NCBI RefSeq assembly: GCF_000371965.1
Contig: NZ_AQUO01000001.1
Coordinates: 2,054,001 to 2,118,000, forward strand
Length of the DNA stretch: 64,000 bases
Reading direction: 5' to 3'
Source: Paracoccus sp. N5
Lineage (GTDB): Bacteria; Pseudomonadota; Alphaproteobacteria; Rhodobacterales; Rhodobacteraceae
Positions 35,069-43,709 of the stretch are shown piece by piece. The notes below the pieces were generated by a model. The model worked only from the letters and a program-made list of their open reading frames with translations, had not been told where the DNA came from and made no database searches. Both the position numbers and the translations under genes were made by a program. How positions within the stretch are numbered: position 1 is the first letter of the stretch; each line of letters starts with the position of its first letter.

Positions 35069-35974
35069 TTACTCGGTGGTCGTGGTCGAGTCCGTGGCCT
35101 GGGGCACCGGCAGGATCGGCGCCGGCGTGGTGGCGCTGTCGGTCGTGCCGCTGTCGGTCGAGGGCGCCGCCGGCGTCTCGGTGGCCGCGGGCGCGGTCTC
35201 GGTCTCGGCCGGAGCCGGGGTGCTGGTCGGCGCCTCGGCCGGAGTCTCGGTCGTGGTCGTCGAGGTCGCCGGCGTCCCGGTCGCCGGGGCCGGCGTGGCG
35301 GGCGTCGTCGTGGTCGTCGTCGGCGCCGTCTCTGGCGTGGTCGTGGCCGGAGTTGTGGTCGCCGGGGTTTCCGGCGTCGCCGGTTCGGTGGTCGGCGCGG
35401 GCTTCGGCTCGGCCGGCTTCGCGGCCGGGGCGGCGGGCTTCGGCGTCGACTTCGGCTTCGGCGCGGCGGAAGAGGCCTTGACCTGCGCCTTGGGCAGGCT
35501 GTCGGTCGGTGCGGCGCAGCCGGTCAGGCGCTGGCTGCCGACGCGCAGGTTCGCGGTGAAGGGCGTCTTCTGTCCGCCGACCTCGCAGCTTTCGGCGCGG
35601 ATGTTCAGCGCAAAGACCGAACCGTTCATGTTGCCGATGAACTCGACGCCTCTGGCATAGGTCATGCGGCGCACGGTCACGCCCACCGACTTGGCGCCGG
35701 GGCGTTCATAGACGGCGGTGTTGTCGCCGGCGGTGGCGGTCCAGCCGGCGCCTGCGGCACGGAAGATCGCGGTGCCCATGGTGCTGGCCTCGGCCGTGGC
35801 GACCGGCTTCTGCTCGGCCCCGGTCTCGATCGGCTGTTCCAGCGGCGAGACGCCGGGCGGGCCGGAATGGGCGGGGGTGTCGGCGGCGCGGTCTTCCTGC
35901 TGCCAAGGCAGGTTTCCGCAAGCGGCCAAGGCAACAGTCATCGAGAGAACGGCGAAAGCCGAACGGAATTTCAT
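35069..35974 (-). CDS. lipoprotein with COG3650-like domain and long Thr/Pro/Ala tail
   Basis: A 301-residue lipoprotein (signal VALAACGN with lipid-anchor Cys). A domain at about residues 65-160 resembles the C-terminal part of COG3650-type proteins: YERPGAKSVGVTVRRMTYARG, FALNIRAESCEV, PFTANLRVGSQRLTGCA, with two Cys that could form a disulfide. Residues 170-301 are an extended low-complexity tail of Thr, Pro, Ala and Glu, suited to span periplasm or peptidoglycan. It precedes yjbH on the same strand. No specific function can be given. Confidence 0.72.
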   Translation of the reverse strand: MKFRSAFAVLSMTVALAACGNLPWQQEDRAADTPAHSGPPGVSPLEQPIETGAEQKPVATAEASTMGTAIFRAAGAGWTATAGDNTAVYERPGAKSVGVTVRRMTYARGVEFIGNMNGSVFALNIRAESCEVGGQKTPFTANLRVGSQRLTGCAAPTDSLPKAQVKASSAAPKPKSTPKPAAPAAKPAEPKPAPTTEPATPETPATTTPATTTPETAPTTTTTTPATPAPATGTPATSTTTTETPAEAPTSTPAPAETETAPAATETPAAPSTDSGTTDSATTPAPILPVPQATDSTTTTE

Positions 35975-36100
35975 CTGCTCTGTCCCGGTTCCATGGGTTT
36001 TCCTTATGCCTTATTGGCTACAGGAAGGCCCGGGATTGGGCAAGCGCCGACAGGGCTTGCGGCCAGCCGGCGCAGGGATTTCAGCAAAGATCCGCGCCCG

Positions 36101-37483
36101 TCAGCAGTTCGGCACGTTGACCGCCAGCCCGCCCAGCGAGGTTTCCTTGTACTTGTCCATCATGTCGCGGCCGGTCTGGCGCATGGTCTCGATGGCGGCG
36201 TCCAGCGGCACGAAATGCTTGCCGTCGCCGCGCAGCGCCAGGCTGGCGGCGCTGACGGCCTTGATCGCGCCCAGGCCGTTCCGTTCGATGCAGGGCACCT
36301 GCACCAGGCCGGCGACCGGGTCGCAGGTCATGCCCAGGTGATGCTCCAGCGCGATCTCGGCGGCGTTTTCCACCTGCTCGACGCTGCCGCCCAGCACGGC
36401 GCAAAGCCCCGCCGCCGCCATGGCGGAGGCGCTGCCGACCTCGGCCTGGCAGCCGCATTCCGCGCCCGAGATCGAGGCATTGTGCTTGATCAGCCCGCCC
36501 ACCGCCGAGGCGGTCAGCAGGAAATCGTCAAGCTGGCGTTCCGAGGCGCCGGGCACATGGTCCAGCCAATAGCGGATCACCGCCGGCACCACGCCCGCCG
36601 CGCCATTCGTCGGCGCGGTGACGACTTGGCCGCCGGCGGCGTTTTCCTCGTTCACCGCCATGGCATACATCGACATCCAGTCGTTGATGACATGCGGCGC
36701 GGTCAGGTTCATGCCGGCCTCGGCCTTCAGGGCCTCGTGGATGCCGGCGGCGCGGCGGCGGATCGACAGCCCGCCGGGCAGGATGCCGCGCGCCTCCAGG
36801 CCCCGGTCCATGCAGTCGCGCATCACCTGCCAGATCCGGTGGATGCCGGCCGAGATCTCGGCGTCGTTGCGGAACACGCGCTCGTTGTCGCGCTTCATCT
36901 GGGCGATGGACTTGCCGGATTTCGCGGCCATCTCCAGCATCTCGGCGGCCTGGGCGAAGGGATAGGGCACCTTGGGCGAGGCATCCGTGCGGGTGTCGTC
37001 GCCGCGCGCGGCCAGCTCCGCCTCGGTCAGCACGAAGCCGCCGCCGATCGAGTAATAGGTCTCGCTGAAGATCACGTCGCTCTGGGCGTCGGTCGCCATC
37101 AGCACCATGCCGTTGGCATGGCCGGGCAGGGCGCGGTCATAGTCGAAGATCAGGTCGCGGCCCGGGTCGAAACGCAGCTCGCCCAGGTCGCGCGGCGTCA
37201 GCACCTGGCTTTGGCGGTTCGCCTCCAGCGCGGCCTCGGCGGCCTCGGCATCCATGGTCTCGGGCAGGAAACCGGCCAGGCCCAGGATGGTGGCGCGGTC
37301 GGTGGCATGGCCCTTGCCGGTAAAGGCCAGGCTGCCGTGCAGGCTGGCGCGCAGCCCATGCGCCTTGAACGGCTGCGCCCGCAGCGCATCCAGGAAGCGG
37401 CCGCAGGCGACCATCGGCCCCATGGTATGCGAGGACGAGGGGCCGACCCCGATCTTGAAGATGTCGAAGACCGAAAGAAACAT
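36101..37483 (-). CDS. sdaA: L-serine ammonia-lyase (L-serine dehydratase)
   Basis: A 460-residue iron-sulfur enzyme turning L-serine into pyruvate and ammonia. The N-terminal beta domain starts FLSVFDIFKIGVGPSSSHT. The alpha domain has the cluster cysteines in SGAECGCQAEVG, GMTCDPVAG and VQVPCIERNG, which is the single-chain SdaA type. The length is normal. It is divergent from dusB with a 230-base gap. Pyruvate formed could feed pyruvate carboxylase in this window, but the genes are not linked. Confidence 0.95.
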   Translation of the reverse strand: MFLSVFDIFKIGVGPSSSHTMGPMVACGRFLDALRAQPFKAHGLRASLHGSLAFTGKGHATDRATILGLAGFLPETMDAEAAEAALEANRQSQVLTPRDLGELRFDPGRDLIFDYDRALPGHANGMVLMATDAQSDVIFSETYYSIGGGFVLTEAELAARGDDTRTDASPKVPYPFAQAAEMLEMAAKSGKSIAQMKRDNERVFRNDAEISAGIHRIWQVMRDCMDRGLEARGILPGGLSIRRRAAGIHEALKAEAGMNLTAPHVINDWMSMYAMAVNEENAAGGQVVTAPTNGAAGVVPAVIRYWLDHVPGASERQLDDFLLTASAVGGLIKHNASISGAECGCQAEVGSASAMAAAGLCAVLGGSVEQVENAAEIALEHHLGMTCDPVAGLVQVPCIERNGLGAIKAVSAASLALRGDGKHFVPLDAAIETMRQTGRDMMDKYKETSLGGLAVNVPNC

Positions 37484-37715
37484 GCGCCGGCTCCCGTTGT
37501 CAGTAGCGCCCCAGTCTAGCCGGGCCGCGCCCTTGCGGCCAGCGCGGCTGCGACGGCACTTAGGAACCGTCGCGACATTTGACGAGTCGCCGCCTGCACG
37601 TTATTTCGGCATCAAGCATAAAATCACGGCAAATCCCCCCGGCATGCGACCGCCCATGGATCGGGCAGCAGCCGTTTTCTTTCGCATTCCCACCGCCCGG
37701 CCTACGAGTTCTTTC

Positions 37716-38744
37716 ATGACGCGACCCGAACCGATCCTTCTTGGCGATATCGCCCTTGGCGCCCCGGTCTTCCTGGCGCCGATGGCGGGCATCACCGACC
37801 TGGCCTTTCGCCGCGCCGTCCAGCGCCACGGCGGGGCCGGGTTGATGGTCAGCGAGATGGTCGCCTCGACCGAGATGGTGACGCCGCGCCCGTCCACCCG
37901 CGCCGCGGTGCGCGCCAAGGCCCTGACCGAGGGCGCGGCGCCGGTCAGCGTCCAGATCGCCGGGCGCGAGGCCGGCGCCATGGCCGAGACCGCCCGCATC
38001 GTCGCCGGCATGGGCGCGCGCATCGTCGACATCAACATGGGTTGCCCGGCCAAGAAGGTCACCGGCGGGCTGTCGGGGGCGGCCTTGATGCGCGACCTCG
38101 ATCACGCGCTCGGGCTGGTCGAGGCGGTGGTCGCCGCCGTGCCCGACCTGCCGGTGACGCTGAAGATGCGGCTGGGCTGGGACGCGGATTGCCTGAACGC
38201 GCCGGAACTGGCGGCGCGCGCCGCCGGAGCCGGGGTGCGCATGCTGACCGTGCACGGCCGCACGCGGGCGCAGTTCTATACCGGCCGCGCCGACTGGGCG
38301 GCGATCCGTGCCGTGGCGAACCTGCCGGGCCGGCCGCCGCTGGTCGCCAATGGCGACGTGGTGGACGCGGCCAGCGCCCGCGCCGCGCTGCGCCAGTCGG
38401 GCGCCGATGCGGTCATGGTCGGGCGCGGCGCCCAGGGTGCGCCCTGGAAGCTGGCGCAGATCGCGCATGAATTGTGGAACACGCCCGCGCCGCGGGTGCC
38501 GCAAGGCGCCGCGCTGGCCGAGGCCGTGGCCGAGCATTACCACGACATCCTGTCGCTTTACGGGCGCGAACTGGGCCTGCGCGTCGCGCGCAAGCACCTG
38601 GGCTGGTATGCCGAGGCGAACGGCGCCCCGAACCGCGCCGAGCTTCTGCGCGCGCCCAGCCCCGAGGCGGCGCTGGCCGCGATCCGCGCCGGCTTCGGCG
38701 ATGCGGCGCCGGTGTTTTCCCCTGCGACCGAGGTGCCCTCGTGA
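37716..38744 (+). CDS. dusB: tRNA-dihydrouridine synthase DusB (NifR3)
   Basis: A 342-residue flavoenzyme. It has VFLAPMAGITDLAFRR, SEMVAS, VDINMGCPAKKVTGGLSGAA with the catalytic Cys, MLTVHGRTRAQFYTGRADW and VMVGRGAQGAPW, all DusB motifs. It reduces uridine in tRNA. It is the first gene of the ntr cluster, as nifR3 is in Rhodobacter capsulatus, and overlaps ntrB by 4 bases. The start at MTRPEP matches family N-termini; an ATG about 24 codons upstream is less likely. Confidence 0.93.
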   Translation: MTRPEPILLGDIALGAPVFLAPMAGITDLAFRRAVQRHGGAGLMVSEMVASTEMVTPRPSTRAAVRAKALTEGAAPVSVQIAGREAGAMAETARIVAGMGARIVDINMGCPAKKVTGGLSGAALMRDLDHALGLVEAVVAAVPDLPVTLKMRLGWDADCLNAPELAARAAGAGVRMLTVHGRTRAQFYTGRADWAAIRAVANLPGRPPLVANGDVVDAASARAALRQSGADAVMVGRGAQGAPWKLAQIAHELWNTPAPRVPQGAALAEAVAEHYHDILSLYGRELGLRVARKHLGWYAEANGAPNRAELLRAPSPEAALAAIRAGFGDAAPVFSPATEVPS

Positions 38745-39898
38745 CAGCCCGGCCCAGGTCCGACATGGCTCGCGACCCCGAGGTCGAGACCGGCGCCGGC
38801 TTCACCCCGGCCGAGGTCGGCCCCAACTGGGCGGCGCTGCCCCTGCCCGCGATCATCCTGGACGCCCAGGGCCGCATCGCGGCGATGAACGACCTGGCCG
38901 AGGCCTTTCTGAACCTGTCCTGCCGCTCGTCGCTGGGGCTGGCGCTGGAGGGGCCCGAGATCCTGAAGCGGCTGCGCATCGTGCCGACGCTGGGCTCGAT
39001 CCTCGAGCGCGTGCGCGAAGGCCATGACGCGCTGAACCGCGCCGGCGTGCGCTTCGAGATCGGCGACCGCTCGGGCGGGCATACCGACCGCTTCGGCACC
39101 ATCCACGCCGGCGCCGCGCCCAGCCCGGCGGGCGGCATCGCCGTGCTGATCGCGCCGCAGGACGGCGGCGGCCGGCTGGGCAACGGGCAGGCGGCGCGCT
39201 CGGCCGCGCGCTCGGCCATCGGCATGGCCGAGATGCTGGCGCATGAGATCAAGAACCCGCTGGCCGGCATCCGCGGCGCCGCGCAGCTGATCGGCATGAA
39301 CCTTTCGGCCGAGGACCGCGACCTGGCCGACCTGATCGTGGCGGAATCGCGCCGCATCGTCGAATTGCTGGACCAGGTGGAACGCTTCGGCGACACCTCG
39401 GCGCCGCGGCTGGCGGCGGTGAACGTGCATGACGTGCTGGAACGGGTGCGCCGCTCGGCCTCGGTCGGCTTCGGCCGCGGGCTGCGCATCGTGCCGGAAT
39501 ACGATCCCTCGCTGCCGCCGGCGCTGATCGATGCCGACCAGCTGGTGCAGGTCTGCCTGAACCTGGTCAAGAATGCCGCCGAGGCGATCCAGCGCGCCGG
39601 CCAGGGCGGCTCCATCCGCATCCGCAGCTTCTATGACGGCACGCTGCGCCTGGCGCCGACCGAGGCCGAGCCGCAGGGCCGCAGCCTGCCGCTGCAGATC
39701 GAGATCGAGGACGACGGCCCCGGCATCCCCGAGAGCATCGTCGCCGAGGTCTTCGAGCCTTTCGTCTCGGGGCGCGAGAACGGCACCGGCCTGGGGCTGG
39801 CGCTGGTTTCCAAGATCATCACCGACCATGGCGCCTGGATCGCGCTGGATACCCGCCCCGGTCGCACCGTGTTTCGCCTTTCCCTGCCCAAAGCCTGA
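38741..39898 (+). CDS. ntrB: NtrB, nitrogen-regulation sensor histidine kinase
   Basis: A 385-residue soluble kinase/phosphatase. A PAS domain (PLPAIILDAQGRIAAMNDLA) is followed by the H-box MLAHEIKNPLAGIRGAAQLI, the N-box CLNLVKNAAEAIQ, the G1 box EDDGPGIPE and the G2 box GTGLGLALVSKI. It phosphorylates NtrC according to nitrogen status signalled by PII. The start is a GTG (38741) overlapping the dusB stop by 4 bases; an ATG 8 codons later is the alternative. ntrC follows after 9 bases. Confidence 0.94.
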   Translation: MTARPRSDMARDPEVETGAGFTPAEVGPNWAALPLPAIILDAQGRIAAMNDLAEAFLNLSCRSSLGLALEGPEILKRLRIVPTLGSILERVREGHDALNRAGVRFEIGDRSGGHTDRFGTIHAGAAPSPAGGIAVLIAPQDGGGRLGNGQAARSAARSAIGMAEMLAHEIKNPLAGIRGAAQLIGMNLSAEDRDLADLIVAESRRIVELLDQVERFGDTSAPRLAAVNVHDVLERVRRSASVGFGRGLRIVPEYDPSLPPALIDADQLVQVCLNLVKNAAEAIQRAGQGGSIRIRSFYDGTLRLAPTEAEPQGRSLPLQIEIEDDGPGIPESIVAEVFEPFVSGRENGTGLGLALVSKIITDHGAWIALDTRPGRTVFRLSLPKA

Positions 39899-39907
39899 GG
39901 TTTCCCC

Positions 39908-41368
39908 ATGGACGGCACCGTTCTGATCGCCGACGACGACCGCACCATCCGCACGGTGCTGACCCAGGCCCTGACCCGCGCCGGCTGCCGGGTCCACGCC
40001 ACCGGCTCGCTGGCGCAGCTGCAACGCTGGGTCGAGGAGGGCCGGGGCGACCTGGTGATCACCGACGTGATGATGCCCGACGGCAACGGCATCGACATGA
40101 TCCCGGCGATCCGCAAGGCGCGGCCCGACCTGCCGGTGATCGTGATCTCGGCCCAGAACACCATCGTGACCGCGATCCGCGCGACCGAGGCCGCGGCCTT
40201 CGACTATCTGCCGAAGCCCTTCGACCTGCCGGACCTGATGACGCGGGCCGGACAGGCGCTGTCGCGGCGGGTGCGCAGGTCGGACCCGGCGCCGGCGGCG
40301 GCCGTGCCGGAAAGCGCGGCCGACCCGACCCTGCCGCTGATCGGCCATGCGCCGGCGATGCAGAACCTGTTCCGCATGGTGGCGCGGGTGCTGAACGCCG
40401 ACCTGCCGGTGATGATCGCGGGCGAGGCCGGGGTGGGCAAGACCGTGGTCGCGCGCTCGTTCCACGACCTGTCGGACCGGCGCGAGGCGGGCTTTGTCGT
40501 GCTGACCTCGGCCGACCTTTCCGAAGAGGCGATCCACCGCGCCGGCGACCGCGCCCAGGGCGGCACGCTGCTGATCGAGGATCCGGCCGGCTTCGACAGC
40601 GCCGCGCAGGCCCGGCTGATCGGCATGATCGAGGCCTGGGAAGTCGGTCCCGGCCGCAACCAGATGCCGCGCCTGGTCTCGACCACCGGGCCCGACCCGC
40701 AGGCCGATGTCGCGGCCGGCCGGTTGCGCGCCGACCTGTATTACCGGCTGGCCGGGGTGACGATCACCGTGCCGCCGCTGCGGGCGCGGGTGGACGACAT
40801 CCCTCCGCTGGCGCGTCACCTGCTGGCCCGGGCCGCCGCGCAGGGCCTGCCGCAGCGCACGCTGTCCGAAGGCGCGACCGCGCTGATCCGCGCCTATGCC
40901 TTCCCGGGCAATGTGCGCGAGCTGGAGAACATGATGCGCCGCATGGCGCTGACCGCCGCCGGCAACGAAATCTCCGAGGCCGAGGCCCGCGCCGCACTGA
41001 GCGAATCGGCGCCGCTGGCGCAGGCCGCGCCCATCCTGCCGTCGCCGCCGCCGAGCCAGCCCGGCCACGGTCCCGCCGCGCCGGGCGCGCCCGCGATGCT
41101 GGCCGAGCCGGCGACCATGCGGCTGGCGCAATCGGTCGAGATGCATCTGCAACGCTATTTCGACCTGCATGGCGACGACCTGCCGCCGCCCGGGCTTTAC
41201 GACCGCATCCTGCGCGAGATCGAAAAGCCGCTGCTGGAGATCGCGCTGGATGCCACCGGCGGCAATCAGCTGAGATGCGCCGATCTTCTGGGGATAAATC
41301 GCAATACGTTGCGCAAGAAGCTCACCGACCTGAATATCGAAGTGACAAGGCGCCGCAAGCTGATGTAA
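39908..41368 (+). CDS. ntrC: NtrC, nitrogen response regulator (Rhodobacter type, no GAFTGA)
   Basis: A 486-residue regulator. The receiver domain (1-120) has ADDDR, the phospho-acceptor Asp in LVITDVMMPDGNG and PKPFD. The AAA+ domain (about 140-385) has Walker A GEAGVGKT, and a Fis-type HTH lies at the end (NQLRCADLLGINRNTLRKKL). The stretch that should hold the GAFTGA sigma-54 contact loop is missing: DLSEEAIHRAGDRAQGGTLL runs straight into the altered Walker B LLIEDPA. This matches R. capsulatus NtrC, which activates with the housekeeping sigma factor. Confidence 0.94.
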   Translation: MDGTVLIADDDRTIRTVLTQALTRAGCRVHATGSLAQLQRWVEEGRGDLVITDVMMPDGNGIDMIPAIRKARPDLPVIVISAQNTIVTAIRATEAAAFDYLPKPFDLPDLMTRAGQALSRRVRRSDPAPAAAVPESAADPTLPLIGHAPAMQNLFRMVARVLNADLPVMIAGEAGVGKTVVARSFHDLSDRREAGFVVLTSADLSEEAIHRAGDRAQGGTLLIEDPAGFDSAAQARLIGMIEAWEVGPGRNQMPRLVSTTGPDPQADVAAGRLRADLYYRLAGVTITVPPLRARVDDIPPLARHLLARAAAQGLPQRTLSEGATALIRAYAFPGNVRELENMMRRMALTAAGNEISEAEARAALSESAPLAQAAPILPSPPPSQPGHGPAAPGAPAMLAEPATMRLAQSVEMHLQRYFDLHGDDLPPPGLYDRILREIEKPLLEIALDATGGNQLRCADLLGINRNTLRKKLTDLNIEVTRRRKLM

Positions 41369-41450
41369 AACGGCCACAGATGGCCGCACGCTAGTCGCTG
41401 AACGGCCACAGCAAGGCCGCGACACAGCGGCGAAGGCGAAGGCGGGCACG

Positions 41451-43709
41451 GTGGCAGGCACATTGTCCAGAGGCACATGGGAACGCGTCGCGCGGCTGCG
41501 GCGTCTGCGGCTATATCGCAATGCCGCGACGTTGGGGCTGGCGCTGCTGGGTCCGGTGCTGGCGGCGCTGACCTTCGCGGTCATGGGCCCGTTCTCGACC
41601 GCCGAGCCGGGCGGCTCGGCGCTGCGGCTGGTGCTGCTGGCGGACCTGCTTTACCTGATCGTGCTGACCGGGCTGGTGGTGGCGCGCATGGCGCGCATCT
41701 TTGCCGCACGACGCAAATCCGCCGCCGGCTCGCGGCTGCATACGCGGCTGGTCGGCGTCTTTGCCACCATCGCGCTGGTGCCCACGGTGCTGGTGGCGCT
41801 GTTTGCCGGGCTGACGCTGAACATCGGGCTCGAGGGCTGGTTCTCGGGGCAGGTGCAATCGGTGGTGGCCAGTTCGCTTTCCGCCGCCGAGGCCTATCAG
41901 GAAGAGCACCGCCGCGACCTGACCAATGACGCCAAGCTGCTGGCCGGCGCGCTGATGCAGGAGGTGCGGCGCAAGCCGCTGCTGGACGACGGCGACCTGC
42001 GGCTGCTGCTGACGGAGTATCAGAGCAAGATCCAGCGCGGGCTGCGCGAGGCCTATGTCATCGACGGCAGCGGCACCATCCGCGCCCGCGGCGAGCGCAG
42101 CTATCAGTTCTGGTACGAACAGCCGACGCCCGCCGAGTTCGACGAGGCCGCGAGCCAGGGGCTGGTGCTGATCGAGGACTGGAAGAACAACGAATTCCGC
42201 GCGCTGGTGCCGCTGACGCCGCTGGCCGACCGCTATCTCTACGTCACCCGCGACGTGGACGGCAAGCTGCTGGGCCTGCTCGACGACACCCGGCAGACCG
42301 TCGGCGACTACCAGCGGCTGGAAAAGGAACGCGGCCGCATCCTGCTGGAATTCTCGCTGGTCTACCTGGGCTTCGCGCTTTTGCTGGTGGCGGCGGCGAT
42401 GTGGCTGGGGCTGTGGTTCGCCGACCGGCTGTCGCGCCCGATCGGCCGGCTGGCCGAGGCATCCGAGCAGGTGGGCGAGGGCAACCTGGACCTACAGATC
42501 CCCGAGCCCGACACCGGGGACGAGATCCAGACCCTGGGCCAGGCCTTCAACCGCATGACCCGGCAACTGAAGCAGCAGCGGCTGGAGCTGGTCGAAAGCT
42601 ATCGCACCGCCGACGACCAGCGCCGGCTGTTCGATTCGGTGCTGTCCTCGGTCACCGCCGGGGTGATCGGCCTGGACGCGGCGGGCGAGATCGACTTCCT
42701 GAACCGCTCGGCCGCGCGGCTGCTGGGGCTGGATCCGGCGGCGGCGCATGACCGGCTGCTGTCCGATGCGGTGCCGGAATTCGCCCCGCTGTTCCAGCGG
42801 CTGGAGCATTCCGTCGCCGAATCGGTGCAGGACGAGATCCGCCTGACCCGCGAGGGCCGCGTCGAAAGCCTGCTGGTGCGCATGGCGATCCGGCGCGGCG
42901 CGGCCGGCGGCCTTGAGGGCTATGTCGTGGCGCTGGACGACGTGACCGACCTCGTCTCGGCGCAGCGCATGGCGGCCTGGGGCGACGTGGCGCGGCGGGT
43001 GGCGCATGAGATCAAGAACCCGCTGACCCCGATCCAGCTTTCGGCCGAGCGGCTGAAGCGCAAGTTCGCCCCGGTCGCCGGCGACGATGCCGAGGCGCTG
43101 GAGCAGCTGACCGGTGTCATCATCCGCCAGACGGGCGACCTGCGCCGCATCGTCGACGAATTCAGCCGTTTCGCCCGGATGCCCGAGCCGGACCGCAAGG
43201 AAACCGACCTCGCGAAGCTTCTGCGCGACAGCGCGCTGATGCAGCGCGACGCGCTGCAAGGCGCGCTGGTCGCCGACATTCCCGAGCAGCCGGTGATCGT
43301 CGATGCCGATGCGGGCATGATGGGGCAGGTCTTCACCAACCTCCTGAAGAACGCCGGCGAGGCGCTGGACGAGCTGCGCCCCGCCCCGCCCGAGGGCTGG
43401 CAGCCCAGGGTCGCGGTCCAGATGCTGGCCGCGCCCGATGCGGTGACCATCCGCATCACCGACAACGGCCCGGGCCTGCCCGAGGACCGCACCCGGCTCT
43501 TCGAGCCCTATGTGACGATGAAGCCCGGCGGCACCGGCCTCGGGCTGCCCATCGTCAAGAAGATCGTCGAGGAACATGGCGGCAGCCTGTCCCTGACCGA
43601 CGCCCCCGACGGACAGGGCGCCATGGCCGAAATCCGCCTGCCGCGCGAGCGCCAGCCGGTGCGCCTGTCCACACGACGCCAGAAACACGAGCAGGAAACA
43701 ACAAAATGA
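41451..43709 (+). CDS. ntrY: NtrY, membrane-bound sensor histidine kinase
   Basis: A 752-residue kinase. Several N-terminal membrane segments (within about 1-125 and near 300-325) surround a periplasmic part. A HAMP domain (RLSRPIGRLAEASEQVGEGN), a PAS domain (VTAGVIGLDAAGEIDFLNRS), the H-box VAHEIKNPLTPIQLSAERLK and the ATPase motifs TNLLKNAGEAL, ITDNGPGLPED and GTGLGLPIVKKI follow in order. It pairs with NtrX, implicated in nitrogen, redox and envelope control in alphaproteobacteria. It starts with a GTG and overlaps ntrX by 4 bases. Confidence 0.94.
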   Translation: MAGTLSRGTWERVARLRRLRLYRNAATLGLALLGPVLAALTFAVMGPFSTAEPGGSALRLVLLADLLYLIVLTGLVVARMARIFAARRKSAAGSRLHTRLVGVFATIALVPTVLVALFAGLTLNIGLEGWFSGQVQSVVASSLSAAEAYQEEHRRDLTNDAKLLAGALMQEVRRKPLLDDGDLRLLLTEYQSKIQRGLREAYVIDGSGTIRARGERSYQFWYEQPTPAEFDEAASQGLVLIEDWKNNEFRALVPLTPLADRYLYVTRDVDGKLLGLLDDTRQTVGDYQRLEKERGRILLEFSLVYLGFALLLVAAAMWLGLWFADRLSRPIGRLAEASEQVGEGNLDLQIPEPDTGDEIQTLGQAFNRMTRQLKQQRLELVESYRTADDQRRLFDSVLSSVTAGVIGLDAAGEIDFLNRSAARLLGLDPAAAHDRLLSDAVPEFAPLFQRLEHSVAESVQDEIRLTREGRVESLLVRMAIRRGAAGGLEGYVVALDDVTDLVSAQRMAAWGDVARRVAHEIKNPLTPIQLSAERLKRKFAPVAGDDAEALEQLTGVIIRQTGDLRRIVDEFSRFARMPEPDRKETDLAKLLRDSALMQRDALQGALVADIPEQPVIVDADAGMMGQVFTNLLKNAGEALDELRPAPPEGWQPRVAVQMLAAPDAVTIRITDNGPGLPEDRTRLFEPYVTMKPGGTGLGLPIVKKIVEEHGGSLSLTDAPDGQGAMAEIRLPRERQPVRLSTRRQKHEQETTK

